A stretch of 64,000 bases of DNA from an uncultured Cyclobacteriaceae bacterium (GTDB lineage Bacteria; Bacteroidota; Bacteroidia; Cytophagales; Cyclobacteriaceae), in assembly GCA_943788235.1 (NCBI GenBank), contig CALSPM010000007.1, forward strand, positions 23,468 through 87,467, in the 5' to 3' direction. The notes under the pieces are model-generated. The model did no database searches. It was not told where the DNA came from and saw only the letters and a list, made by a program, of their open reading frames with translations. The translations under genes were made by a program, and so were the position numbers. Each line of letters begins with the position of its first letter. The first letter of the stretch is position 1. Positions 37,004 to 45,715 of this stretch are shown here, in pieces.

Positions 37004-37946
37004 TCATTTTTGTTCAGCTGAGGATTGTCCAGATCTCGTGGGGTGGATTGGTGAAGCCTTAATACTTAAGGAAACACCCCATAAAGACAAATTACTGGGA
37101 ACTAATAAAACGCTCGGGCTTATTTTTTTCAATGCCAGCTTACGTACCCGTTTAAGTACCATCAAAGCTGCTCAAAACTTGGGTATGGAAACGATCACTT
37201 TCAACATAAATAAGGAGGGATGGCAAATAGAAACAGCTCAAGGTGTAGTTATGGATGGAGATCTTGCCGAGCACATCACTGAGGCGGCCGCAGTCATGGG
37301 AGGGTATTGTGATATTTTGGGTGTTCGAGCTTTTCCAACACTATTAGATAGAAAGGAAGATTATTCAGAAAAATGTCTTTTAGGTTTTCAAGAATATGCA
37401 GGCGTCCCGATCATCAATCTCGAATCTGCCGCCTTACATCCCTTACAGTCTTTTGCAGATTTGATGACCATAGAACAGCATAAAAAAAAAAAACGACCTA
37501 AGGTTGTAATGACTTGGGCACCTCATATCAAAGCACTACCACAGGCAGTGCCCAATTCTTTTTCCCAATGGATGCAGCATTACGATGCGGACTTTCATAT
37601 TGCTCATCCTGAGGGTATGGAATTAGATGCTCAATTCACCAAAAATGCAATATTGAGCTATGATCAAGATGAAGCCTTTAAAGAAGCAGACTTTATCTAT
37701 GTAAAAAATTGGTCATCCTATCATGATTATGGTGAACCCCTAAAAAATCAGCAAGGATGGATGGTAACTTTAGAAAAATTACAACGTACCCATCAAGCTA
37801 AATTAATGCATTGTTTGCCTGTTCGTAGAAATGTAGTGATCGCAGATAATGCCATGGATAGCGAGTATTCGATTATCCAAGACCAAGCCTATAATCGAAT
37901 ATTTGCAGCTCAACTCGTATTGAAAAAATTACTAACAAAATCATGA
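36996..37946 (+). CDS. argF': N-acylornithine transcarbamylase (N-succinyl- or N-acetyl-ornithine)
   Basis: Transfers carbamoyl from carbamoyl phosphate to N-acylornithine, giving N-acylcitrulline; this replaces the usual ornithine transcarbamylase. The carbamoyl-phosphate motif is NASLRTR (46-52), with HPLQSFADL near 147 and the HCLPVRRN motif near 270. The long loop GWQIETAQGVVMDGD (about 75-89) and the MTWAPHIKALPQAVPNSF segment (about 168-185) belong to the acylornithine branch. The residue that separates the two known activities (Glu 92 in the Xanthomonas acetyl enzyme, Pro 90 in the Bacteroides succinyl enzyme) aligns by my reading with Ala 91, in GDLAEH. As I recall, an E92A change in the acetyl enzyme gave succinyl specificity, so succinylornithine is favoured. 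Length 316. Confidence 0.92.
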   Translation: MPNHFCSAEDCPDLVGWIGEALILKETPHKDKLLGTNKTLGLIFFNASLRTRLSTIKAAQNLGMETITFNINKEGWQIETAQGVVMDGDLAEHITEAAAVMGGYCDILGVRAFPTLLDRKEDYSEKCLLGFQEYAGVPIINLESAALHPLQSFADLMTIEQHKKKKRPKVVMTWAPHIKALPQAVPNSFSQWMQHYDADFHIAHPEGMELDAQFTKNAILSYDQDEAFKEADFIYVKNWSSYHDYGEPLKNQQGWMVTLEKLQRTHQAKLMHCLPVRRNVVIADNAMDSEYSIIQDQAYNRIFAAQLVLKKLLTKS

Positions 37947-38728
37947 GGAAAAAACTCTATATCGTTAAAATAGGGGGCAATGTCATTAATGATTCCATAA
38001 AATTGAAGCAATTTTTAATGGCATTCAAAGTCCTTGAAGGCCTTAAAATACTTATTCACGGAGGAGGAGCAAAAGCCACGCAATGGGGAAAAAAACTCTC
38101 ATTAAATATCCAAATGATTGAAGGAAGACGTGTGACAAATGATGAAATGATCGATGTGGTAACCATGGTCTATTCTGGCCTGCTTAATAAAAAAATAGTA
38201 GCTGCGCTTCAGTCAGAAAATTGTGACGCTTTGGGTTTGAGCGGTGTAGATGCCAATCTCATTCTTTCAAAAAAAAGGCCCTTACAGGGAGGTATTGATT
38301 ATGGCTGGGTTGGAGATCCCCTATTTGTCAATACGGCACGCATCTCTTCGTTTATAGATTTGGGACTGGTACCTGTTTTGGCACCCATTACCCATGAGGG
38401 CCAAGGGAATTTATTGAATACCAATGCAGATACCATTGCCAATGTAGTGGCCACCGCAATGGTGAAAAAGTATGAAGTGCATTTGATCTATGCATTCGAG
38501 CTTCCGGGCGTCATGAAAGATGTCCAAAAGCCAGATTCTTTGATCCACCGAATAGATCATGCCTACTTTACTGAATTAAAGTCAAAAGGTTTGGTCAGTC
38601 AGGGAATGATTCCTAAACTGGATAATGCCTTTCAAGCTCTTGCGCAAGGTGTAACGCAAGTATGTATTATTAGATTCGATAAAGTCAATTTATTAACTCA
38701 AGAACATGAATATACTTCCATTATCTAA
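37943..38728 (+). CDS. argB: N-acylglutamate kinase
   Basis: Phosphorylates N-acylglutamate, the second step of the pathway and usually the site of arginine feedback. The glycine-rich ATP site is VKIGGNVI at 8-15 and IHGGGAK at 38-44. LNTNADTIANVVATAM near 152-167 carries the conserved Asp that positions the phosphoryl groups. Length 261 is that of the short arginine-insensitive type; there is no N-terminal kinked helix used in arginine inhibition. That absence agrees with regulation at the RNA level by the leader, an inference. Overlaps the preceding gene by 4 bases and the deacylase gene by 23. Confidence 0.93.
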   Translation: MRKKLYIVKIGGNVINDSIKLKQFLMAFKVLEGLKILIHGGGAKATQWGKKLSLNIQMIEGRRVTNDEMIDVVTMVYSGLLNKKIVAALQSENCDALGLSGVDANLILSKKRPLQGGIDYGWVGDPLFVNTARISSFIDLGLVPVLAPITHEGQGNLLNTNADTIANVVATAMVKKYEVHLIYAFELPGVMKDVQKPDSLIHRIDHAYFTELKSKGLVSQGMIPKLDNAFQALAQGVTQVCIIRFDKVNLLTQEHEYTSII

Positions 38729-39803
38729 CGAACAATTGGAGGATTATTATCAATCTGCGCTGGCCTTAATTAAGGTATTGATCTGCACGCCTAGCTTGAG
38801 TAAAGAAGAGACGCAGACCGCTGCTCTTTTGTCTGACAAGTTGGAGGCTCAGGGTATTTCTTTTGAGCGTAAGCATCATAATTTATGGATGAGAAATAAA
38901 TATTTTCATGCGGATAAACCCACTTTACTACTCAATTCCCATCATGATACCGTTAAACCCAATGAGAGTTATACTTTGAATCCCTTTGATCCTTCGGTTA
39001 AGGAGGGAAAGCTATCGGGTTTGGGAAGCAATGATGCGGGCGCTTCCTTGGTCGCGTTGTTACATACTTTTATCCATTTTTATGAGATTGATTTGCCCAT
39101 CAATGTGGTTTTTGCAGCGACGGCAGAAGAAGAAATATCAGGAGAAAATGGATTAAGATCTATTTTAGCAGATTTGGGGCGAATCGATTATGCTCTTGTA
39201 GGGGAACCTACTGAAATGAAAATGGCCATAGCTGAAAAAGGGTTGATGGTTTTGGATGTATACGTAAAAGGGGTAGCAGGGCATGCGGCACGTGATGTAG
39301 GAGAGAATGCTATTTATAAGGCAATGCAGGATGTAGCATGGTTTAAAAACCATGTTTTCGATAGAAAATCATCCACACTAGGTCCGGTCAAGATGGCGGT
39401 TACCATGATTGAGGCAGGTTATCAGCATAATTTAATACCCGATACCTGTCATTTTGTGGTAGATGTAAGAACAACAGATGTCTATACCCATTCTGAAATT
39501 CTTACTTTCATTAATCAGAAAACTTCAAGCTTGGTACGACCCAGATCCACCCATTTAAATCCTTCGGGCTTGTCAAATGACCATATTCTGATTCAGGCGG
39601 CAACGAGACTGGGCATTGATCAATTTGGGTCACCTACCCTTTCGGATCAATGTTTGATGCCTTTTCCGAGTGCTAAAATGGGGCCAGGCCTGTCTGAAAG
39701 ATCTCATTCTGCTGATGAATTTATTTACTTAGATGAAATAAAGCAGGGCATCAAAGGCTATATTGACTTAATCACAACACTTTCCAAAATCACACCAAAA
39801 TGA
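38706..39803 (+). CDS. argE: M20 family N-acylcitrulline/N-acylornithine deacylase (ArgE/DapE-like)
   Basis: Zinc-dependent amidohydrolase that removes the acyl group. Because the transcarbamylase here acts on N-acylornithine, the natural substrate is likely N-acylcitrulline; this is inferred from the pathway. Metal ligands of family M20 are visible: H79 and D81 in SHHDT, D110 in GSNDAG, and the general base and ligand E141/E142 in TAEEEISG. The small dimerisation domain lies at about 175-285. The GERSHSADE-like segment near the C-terminus reads SERSHSADEF and supplies the last His ligand. Length 365 is usual. It overlaps argB by 23 bases and argH by 4. Confidence 0.88.
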   Translation: MNILPLSNEQLEDYYQSALALIKVLICTPSLSKEETQTAALLSDKLEAQGISFERKHHNLWMRNKYFHADKPTLLLNSHHDTVKPNESYTLNPFDPSVKEGKLSGLGSNDAGASLVALLHTFIHFYEIDLPINVVFAATAEEEISGENGLRSILADLGRIDYALVGEPTEMKMAIAEKGLMVLDVYVKGVAGHAARDVGENAIYKAMQDVAWFKNHVFDRKSSTLGPVKMAVTMIEAGYQHNLIPDTCHFVVDVRTTDVYTHSEILTFINQKTSSLVRPRSTHLNPSGLSNDHILIQAATRLGIDQFGSPTLSDQCLMPFPSAKMGPGLSERSHSADEFIYLDEIKQGIKGYIDLITTLSKITPK

Positions 39804-41092
39804 AATTGTGGCATAAAGAAGAAACTATTGATAAAATTTTTGAACGCTTTACCGTGGGCAAAGATCCTGAGTTGGATGTTTATTTAGCTAAATATGATAT
39901 CATCGGTTCTAGGGCGCATGTAAAGATGCTGGGACAAATAGGGCTTTTAAAATCAGAGGAGATCATTGCTATTGGCTTGGGTCTCAATAACATTGATCAA
40001 ATGATTGATTCAGGTACTTTTGAAATCAGTGAAGGCGTAGAGGATTGTCATTCTCAAATTGAAATATTGCTCACTGAAGAGTTAGGGGAGATAGGAAAAA
40101 AAATACACAGTGGGAGATCACGAAATGATCAAGTTCTTACTGCGCTGAAACTTTTTGCTAAATCAGAACTTGAAGAAATAGCTACCTTGATCAAAGATCT
40201 TTTTGAACTTTTGATGGCTATGAGCGAGCGTTATAAGAAGGTTTTGATGCCAGGTTATACGCATATGCAAATTGCGATGCCTTCTTCATTTGGCCTGTGG
40301 TTTGCGGCCTATGCTGAAAGCCTTCTTGATGATCTATTGCAGCTCAAGTCAAGTTATCAATTGGTGGATAAAAACCCCTTAGGATCGGCAGCAGGCTATG
40401 GCTCCTCTTTTCCATTAAATCGATTATCTACTACTGAGGAAATGGGTTTTGGAGGCATCAATGTGAATGCAATATACGCCCAAATGACACGAGGTAAAAT
40501 GGAAAAAAGTGTAGGATTTTCGGTCAATAGTATTGCTGCTACATTGTCAAAATTCGCCATGGATGTTTGTCTGTATTCTGGACAAAATTTTAATTTTTTA
40601 AAAGTAGATAAAAAATATACTACGGGATCCAGTATTATGCCGCACAAATCCAATCCAGATGGTTTTGAGTTGGTTCGTGCCAAGTGTAACTTGTTACAGG
40701 CACTTCCCTATGAGCTTAATATGATACTCTTAAATCTCCCATCAGGCTATCATCGAGATTTACAAGTTTTGAAAGAGCGATTTATGCCTGCTTTGTTCTC
40801 ATTAAAAGATTGCCTTAAAATTACTACGGCCATGACGACTCAATTGTCTATCGGGACAGAGGTGATCAATGACCCTAAATATGATTTAATCTTCAGTGTT
40901 GAAGAAGTGAACAGAAGGGTGACAGCTGGAGTGCCCTTCAGAGACGCTTATCATGACGTGTCAGCGTCGATAAAGCAAGGTGATTTACATATCAATCGAA
41001 AGATCGATCAAACGCATATCGGAAGTATAGGGAATCTAGGAAATGACTTAATTAAGGAATCTTTTAAAAAAGCCTATGCTTTTTTTGAATGA
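39800..41092 (+). CDS. argH: Argininosuccinate lyase
   Basis: Splits argininosuccinate to arginine and fumarate, the last step. The superfamily signature GSSIMPHKSNPDG lies near residue 277-289. HSGRSRNDQV near 103-112 and the TPG-like loop PGYTHMQIAMPSS are also conserved. Length 430 is slightly short of the 450-460 of Proteobacteria. It is the ninth and last gene of the arginine operon; 47 bases separate it from the helicase gene. All steps from glutamate to arginine are then encoded in this one operon, apart from carbamoyl phosphate supply. Confidence 0.96.
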   Translation: MKLWHKEETIDKIFERFTVGKDPELDVYLAKYDIIGSRAHVKMLGQIGLLKSEEIIAIGLGLNNIDQMIDSGTFEISEGVEDCHSQIEILLTEELGEIGKKIHSGRSRNDQVLTALKLFAKSELEEIATLIKDLFELLMAMSERYKKVLMPGYTHMQIAMPSSFGLWFAAYAESLLDDLLQLKSSYQLVDKNPLGSAAGYGSSFPLNRLSTTEEMGFGGINVNAIYAQMTRGKMEKSVGFSVNSIAATLSKFAMDVCLYSGQNFNFLKVDKKYTTGSSIMPHKSNPDGFELVRAKCNLLQALPYELNMILLNLPSGYHRDLQVLKERFMPALFSLKDCLKITTAMTTQLSIGTEVINDPKYDLIFSVEEVNRRVTAGVPFRDAYHDVSASIKQGDLHINRKIDQTHIGSIGNLGNDLIKESFKKAYAFFE

Positions 41093-41139
41093 ATGGTCTG
41101 ATATTCGAATTAATGCACAGGGTTATCTAATTTTAAGCC

Positions 41140-44100
41140 ATGTCTACAGCAAGGCCTTTTCAAATTTATAAATCCTCTGCAGGATCAGGTAAAACACATC
41201 AATTGACATTGGAGTTTCTCAAGTTGGCCTTGAGGGATAAAATGGCCTTCAAAGACATCTTGGGAGTGACCTTCACCAATAAAGCGATGAGTGAGATGAA
41301 GTCACGAATTGTGAAAGTATTGGAGGTGCTGAGTCTTGGTAAAGATCATGCAATGAAGTCCGATTTGATGGCAGCTTTACACCTTTCAGCATCAGATCTT
41401 AAAAAACGTTCTGAAGAAGTTTTATCAAGCATATTACATCAGTATGGAAGATTTTCCATTGTCACCATTGATAGTTTTTTTTATCAGGTAATCAGGTCTT
41501 TTGCACAGGAAATGAGCTTGCAAGGGTCATTTAATGTTGATTTGAACCAGGGACAAGTCATCAAAAAAGTAGTGGATCAATTGCTGCTTGACATAGGAAA
41601 TCCCCAACAAAAAGAGCTTAAGAAATGGCTGATTGAATTTGCGGAAAGCAAAGTAGAGGAGGGTAATCGCTGGGATTTTAGGGCAGATATTGAAAAATTG
41701 GGAGGGCAAATTCTGACGGATAATTTTAAGAGACATTCGGAAGTTATTTTAAAATTAAGTGACGATCCGAAGTACTTTCCTCATGTAAAAAAAGTCCTCT
41801 ATAATTCCTCAAATGCCTATCGTGTTAATTGTCAGAGGTTAGCTGATTTAGGTATTAAGCATCTAGATGAAATAGGAGGATTGTCTTATCTCAAGGGCAA
41901 AAGAGGAGGGCCTGCAGGCTTGTTCTATAAAATCGCGAATCAAGAATTTGAAGTAAGTACTCCACGTAAGGCGGCCATGGGAAATTTGGAAGCGTGGTTG
42001 ACAATAGAGTACAGAACATCGGGAGATTTAATTTCTTTTTTAGAGGGAAAATTATGGCCTGTTTATGATGAATTGGTTGAGTATATGGTATCCAATGAAC
42101 TACTATATTTTTCAACGCTAGAGGCTCGGAGGTATTTGTATACCTTTGGTATTTTGTCAAAGATCAATAAAGAATTGATTAAATTTCGAGAAGAAAATGA
42201 CTTGGTATTGATCGCTGATTTGCCTGATTTTCTTAATAAAATCATTAACGAAAGTGATACGCCTTATATCTATGAAAAAGTAGGTGAGCGATATGCGCAT
42301 TACCTCATTGATGAATTTCAAGATACTTCTGGATTTCAATGGGATAATTTTAAACCTTTGGTTAAGAACGGAACAGATCAAGGTTATTTTAGTATGGTTG
42401 TTGGGGATATTAAACAATCTATTTACCGATGGAGAGGAGGTAACTGGCGATTGTTGAAAAATCAGGTCAAGCAGGACATTGGTATCGAGGCTTCCCAAGA
42501 CCATCAGCTAGATGCTAATTGGAGAAGTGGGAAAAATATCGTTGATTTTAATAATAAATTATTCAGCACCATGCCAGTCCTGGCAAGGCGCTATTTTTCG
42601 GATTTGCTCTTGACTCATGAGGCATTCATCGAAAATGCACTTAACGCGTATGACAGAGTCACTCAAAAAGTCATGCTTACCGACGATGAATCATATATTA
42701 ATATAACTTATTTCGAAGCCGACGATGCAAACACATGGAGTGAAGTAGCCTTGAAAAAAACAATTGAAGTTATTGAAGAACTTCAACATAAGGGCTATCA
42801 ACTCAGAGATATTGCCATTTTGGTGAGAACCAAAAAAGAGGGAAAAGTGATCGTAGATGGATTTATGGAGTACAGTAGCTCTGAAGCATCGATAAAGGGC
42901 TTAAACTATGATATAGTAAGTTCAGAGGCCTTATATTTATCAAGTAGTGAGGTGGTGAACTTAATCATTAGCCTGATGAGATGGGTACATCAAAATCAAG
43001 ATAAAATAGCGCTTTGGGAATGGTTCACTAGTTATTGGTCTATAAAAAATGAAAGACCGAAGCAGGAAGCATTTGATAAGGTTGATCAATGGCAAGCCCA
43101 TATGCCTACTCAGTTCTTGCTGCATTTACCCCAATTTAAAACTTTGGGCTTGTATGAGCTGATTGAATCGTTTATTGCGTTATTGGCATTGAATGATCGT
43201 TCAGAGCAATATACTTATCTCCAAGGGCTCCAAGATGCGGTTTTAGATTTCACCAAAAATGCGAAGGGAGATTTACCGTCTTTTTTGATTTGGTGGGACG
43301 AGGAAGGACAAAACAGAGCCGTAAAAATAACGGATGAAAATGATGCCATTAAGGTACTTACGATCCACAAAGCCAAAGGATTAGAATATCCCGTGGTCAT
43401 ACTTCCTTTTTTGAATTGGCCTTTTGAAAAAAAGGGAAAAGAGGAAATTATTTGGGTGGATGGTGCCCCGTTAAATGATGTGGTCCAGATGCCTATCATA
43501 CCTATCAAACATTCAAGAAGTTTGCTTAAAACCTATTGGTCTGATGTATATGCGGCGGAACACATCAATGGTTTTATTGATAATATGAATGTCCTTTATG
43601 TCGCCTTAACACGGCCTACGCATGCACTTTATGTGTTTGCTGAACAAAAAGTAAAAAATGATTTGAAGGACATGGGTTCCTTTGTGAAAAATATTTTGAT
43701 GACCTTTCCTGGTGGGGAAGAAAACCCTCAAAATTTCACTTTTGGGGTGCTGCCTGACGGAATAAAAAAAGCCAAAATACAGGTTGAATTTAGCTTAAAC
43801 GAATATCCCAGTTCTTCTTGGCGTGAGAAGGCGCTTTTGCAAACAAGGGGAGTTTCAATGATTAAAGAGGCATCTTTAGATGCCCAACAAAGGGGGATTG
43901 ATATTCATGATGCTTTCAGTCACATCCATCAAGTGGGAGATGAATTAAGGATTGACGATTTAGAGTTAAGAAGGCTTTTAGAATTGATCCTCTATCACAA
44001 AGAAGTAGTAGGCTTTTTTGAGCAAACAGATGAAGTTATTTTAGAGCACCCTATGTTATTGCCAGGAGGAGAGGTGAGAAGAATCGATAGATTGGTGAAT

Positions 44101-44262
44101 AAGGGAGGTTACTGGCATGTCATTGATTTCAAAACAGGTCAGCCTCGCGCAAAGGATCAAAATCAGATAAAAGAATATATTCAGATTTTATCTCGAATGG
44201 GATTCAAAGAGTTAAAGGGCTATTTGATATATCTAGACCCCATAAGCGTAGCAAGAATTTAA
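41140..44262 (+). CDS. UvrD/AddA-like helicase-nuclease (exonuclease V beta type)
   Basis: Superfamily 1 helicase with a likely C-terminal nuclease, the AddA/RecB type used in double-strand break processing. Walker A SSAGSGKT is at 12-19 and VTFTNKAMSEMKSR at about 47-60 is motif Ia. YLIDEFQDTSGFQWDNF (about 388-404) is motif II; GDIKQSIYRWRGG is motif III; TIHKAKGLEYPVVILPF is motif V and NVLYVALTRPTHALYVF motif VI. Near the C-terminus, IDRL and WHVIDFKTG (about 1000-1010) form the PD-(D/E)xK nuclease core. Length 1040 is normal for Bacteroidota members. The AddB partner is not in the window. Whether it acts as AddA in repair is family knowledge, not shown here. Confidence 0.9.
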   Translation: MSTARPFQIYKSSAGSGKTHQLTLEFLKLALRDKMAFKDILGVTFTNKAMSEMKSRIVKVLEVLSLGKDHAMKSDLMAALHLSASDLKKRSEEVLSSILHQYGRFSIVTIDSFFYQVIRSFAQEMSLQGSFNVDLNQGQVIKKVVDQLLLDIGNPQQKELKKWLIEFAESKVEEGNRWDFRADIEKLGGQILTDNFKRHSEVILKLSDDPKYFPHVKKVLYNSSNAYRVNCQRLADLGIKHLDEIGGLSYLKGKRGGPAGLFYKIANQEFEVSTPRKAAMGNLEAWLTIEYRTSGDLISFLEGKLWPVYDELVEYMVSNELLYFSTLEARRYLYTFGILSKINKELIKFREENDLVLIADLPDFLNKIINESDTPYIYEKVGERYAHYLIDEFQDTSGFQWDNFKPLVKNGTDQGYFSMVVGDIKQSIYRWRGGNWRLLKNQVKQDIGIEASQDHQLDANWRSGKNIVDFNNKLFSTMPVLARRYFSDLLLTHEAFIENALNAYDRVTQKVMLTDDESYINITYFEADDANTWSEVALKKTIEVIEELQHKGYQLRDIAILVRTKKEGKVIVDGFMEYSSSEASIKGLNYDIVSSEALYLSSSEVVNLIISLMRWVHQNQDKIALWEWFTSYWSIKNERPKQEAFDKVDQWQAHMPTQFLLHLPQFKTLGLYELIESFIALLALNDRSEQYTYLQGLQDAVLDFTKNAKGDLPSFLIWWDEEGQNRAVKITDENDAIKVLTIHKAKGLEYPVVILPFLNWPFEKKGKEEIIWVDGAPLNDVVQMPIIPIKHSRSLLKTYWSDVYAAEHINGFIDNMNVLYVALTRPTHALYVFAEQKVKNDLKDMGSFVKNILMTFPGGEENPQNFTFGVLPDGIKKAKIQVEFSLNEYPSSSWREKALLQTRGVSMIKEASLDAQQRGIDIHDAFSHIHQVGDELRIDDLELRRLLELILYHKEVVGFFEQTDEVILEHPMLLPGGEVRRIDRLVNKGGYWHVIDFKTGQPRAKDQNQIKEYIQILSRMGFKELKGYLIYLDPISVARI

Positions 44263-44305
44263 TGACTAAAACGAATTGAAGCTTAACTTTTTCGACAAAT
44301 AATTT

Positions 44306-44313
44306 TAACTTTG
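44306..44313 (+). promoter_or_regulatory. Candidate -7 box (TAACTTTG) for the prolyl isomerase gene
   Basis: TAACTTTG is an exact -7 match, 15 bases before the ATG at 44329. Transcription would start near 44320. It overlaps an in-frame TTG at 44311, which therefore cannot be the start codon of the transcript. Confidence 0.5.
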
Positions 44314-44328
44314 GATTCAAAAAAGTTT

Positions 44329-44757
44329 ATGACAAAAGTAAAAGCAAACGACGTTATTAAAGTCCATTACACCGGTAAGCTCACAAATGGTGAAGTCTTT
44401 GATTCTTCAGTTGGTAAGGATCCTATTGAATTTACAGTGGCATCGGGTCAAATGATCAAGGGATTTGATGATGCCGTTGACGGTATGGCCTTGAATGAGA
44501 AAAAGACGGTAGAAATTCCTGCGGCAGATGCTTATGGAGAGCACAATCAGGATATGGTGCAGACGGTTCCTAAAGAAAATTTACCATCTGAAATAGTCCC
44601 AGAAATAGGACAGCAGCTTTCAGCGACTGCTGATAATGGTCAACAAATTCCGGTTACTATTGTTGAGGTAAACAAAAAAGATATTAAAATTGATGCCAAT
44701 CATGCACTCGCAGGAAAGGATTTAATTTTTGAAATTGAGGTCGTTGAAATAGCCTGA
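44329..44757 (+). CDS. FKBP-type peptidyl-prolyl isomerase, SlyD-like
   Basis: Prolyl isomerase/chaperone of the cytoplasm; no signal peptide. Residues 1-65 and 130-142 form the FKBP part, with VHYTGKLTNGEVFDSS and GQMIKGFDDAVDGM. Residues about 65-125 form the inserted flap domain seen in SlyD (AYGEHNQDMVQTVPKENLP). The His- and Cys-rich metal tail of E. coli SlyD is absent, as is common outside Proteobacteria. The start at 44329 (MTKVKANDVIKVHY) gives 142 residues, normal for the family. It is a single gene with its own promoter box and a strong hairpin downstream. Confidence 0.92.
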   Translation: MTKVKANDVIKVHYTGKLTNGEVFDSSVGKDPIEFTVASGQMIKGFDDAVDGMALNEKKTVEIPAADAYGEHNQDMVQTVPKENLPSEIVPEIGQQLSATADNGQQIPVTIVEVNKKDIKIDANHALAGKDLIFEIEVVEIA

Positions 44758-44814
44758 TTTAATTCGAAGCAGCACAATATTTTTTTAAAAAATTAGCCGC
44801 TCACGCTTTGCTGA

Positions 44815-44859
44815 ATTTAACTTATTTTCTAGCTCTTGAAGCTAGAAAATAAGTTAAAT
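44815..44859. terminator. Perfect 20-bp inverted repeat with 5-base loop, probable terminator
   Basis: Arms 44815-44834 and 44840-44859 are exact reverse complements, with CTTGA as the loop. It lies 58 bases after the prolyl isomerase stop and about 350 bases before the mraZ promoter. It is AT-rich and not followed by a clean T-run, so it may act as a strong bidirectional hairpin, a processing signal or an RNA-stabilising end. The perfect match of both arms is direct observation. Confidence 0.7.
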
Positions 44860-45179
44860 ATTACTTGACCCATTGACCCTCTTTTAGAATGAGTATTTAA
44901 GTACGCTTTTTTCTAGATGAAAACGTGAAAACGTGTAAATATCTCTCTTTGATTTACCACCGCCCCCCACCATTCTTCTTTATTTAAATAAAGATCACTT
45001 TTTTCACCATTTTTTTCACTGAAAATGATTTTGTAAGCGAATAAGTCGCTGCTAGAGATGTCATTGACTCGGTGATTATTATTTTTTTTAATTTAAAAAA
45101 TACTGCATAAGCCCTTTTAATCCCTATTTTAGGGTTATTTTAACAGGTAAATTAATAGATTATTTTTTTTGAAAAAAAA
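44860..45179 (+). other. Non-coding stretch upstream of the mraZ operator
   Basis: About 320 AT-rich bases with no credible gene. It holds a perfect 16-base palindrome, CTTTATTTAAATAAAG (44978-44993), and a small hairpin, CCCTA-TTT-TAGGG (45122-45134), followed by a T-rich stretch. No tRNA or known RNA fold was recognised. A few short open frames are present but none has neighbour coupling or a recognisable product. Confidence 0.45.
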
Positions 45180-45204
45180 GTGGGAGAAAGTGGGAAATAG
45201 TGGT
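45180..45204 (+). promoter_or_regulatory. MraZ operator: three GTGG-type repeats at 10-base spacing
   Basis: GTGGG at 45180-45184, GTGGG at 45190-45194 and GTGGT at 45200-45204, a period of exactly 10 bases. MraZ is known to bind three or four direct TGGGN repeats separated by 5 bases in front of mraZ and to repress the cluster. The last repeat touches the -33 element of the promoter at 45204-45233, which suits repression. Spacing and placement are direct; binding is inferred. Confidence 0.75.
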
Positions 45205-45233
45205 TGTAAATGTCGAATTATTTTATAGATTTG
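45204..45233 (+). promoter_or_regulatory. Promoter of the division and cell-wall cluster
   Basis: TTG at 45204-45206, 19 bases, then TAGATTTG at 45226-45233, an exact -7 box. Transcription would start near 45240, 24 bases before the mraZ ATG at 45264. It shows that the longer open frame starting at 45210 cannot be the coding start. Confidence 0.65.
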
Positions 45234-45263
45234 TGGTGGTGGTTTATTTTTTTAATAACTCTT

Positions 45264-45707
45264 ATGGCTTTTTTTACAAGCGAATTTGAGTGCAAGTTGG
45301 ATACCAAGGGTAGATTAGTCTTACCTGCAAAGATTAAGTCTAATCTTCCCGAGGTCTCTACTTCAGAACTCGTCCTACGAAAAGGTTTTGAATCTAATCT
45401 GATTCTCTACCCGATGCTCGAGTATAGGAAAATACATCAAAAAATTTCAAGTTTAAGTGAGTTTAATCCTGAGCAGCGAAAGCTGAAAAGGATGTTTTTT
45501 AGGAGTATTGCTCAAGTAGAATTGGACAATGCAGCTAGAATTTTGATTCCCAAAACGATGTTATTGCATGCCAAAGTCAATCGGGAGGCTCTTTTGATTG
45601 GAATGGGCAATTATATTGAAATATGGGATCCTGATATTTTTGATTTAAATCAAAAGACGGATGTCACTGAATTTTCGAATTTAGCAGAAAAATACCTTGA
45701 TGAATAA
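45264..45707 (+). CDS. mraZ: Division/cell-wall cluster transcriptional regulator MraZ
   Basis: DNA-binding regulator of the SpoVT/AbrB-like swapped-hairpin type that represses its own cluster. Two copies of the family motif DxxxR are visible, DTKGR (13-17) and DNAAR (about 88-92), one per repeat. The ATG at 45264 gives MAFFTSEFECKLDTKGR and 147 residues, the usual N-terminus and size. An ATG at 45210 would add 18 residues but falls inside the promoter. First gene of the 13-gene cluster, 8 bases before rsmH, with its likely operator just upstream. Confidence 0.95.
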   Translation: MAFFTSEFECKLDTKGRLVLPAKIKSNLPEVSTSELVLRKGFESNLILYPMLEYRKIHQKISSLSEFNPEQRKLKRMFFRSIAQVELDNAARILIPKTMLLHAKVNREALLIGMGNYIEIWDPDIFDLNQKTDVTEFSNLAEKYLDE

Positions 45708-45715
45708 GTGAATAA

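Noticed and set aside
41140..44262. Helicase-nuclease as part of a phage-defence system
   Set aside because: Neighbours are arginine and division genes, and no other defence-type gene is present; a repair role is more likely.
44311..44328. TTG at 44311 as start of the prolyl isomerase
   Set aside because: It overlaps the -7 promoter box; the ATG at 44329 gives the usual N-terminus.
44978..44993. 16-base palindrome as a regulator site
   Set aside because: It is pure AT apart from its ends and far from any promoter box; such palindromes are expected by chance in this composition.
45210..45263. ATG at 45210 as start of mraZ
   Set aside because: It lies inside the promoter, and the added residues are not part of the MraZ family; ATG 45264 fits.
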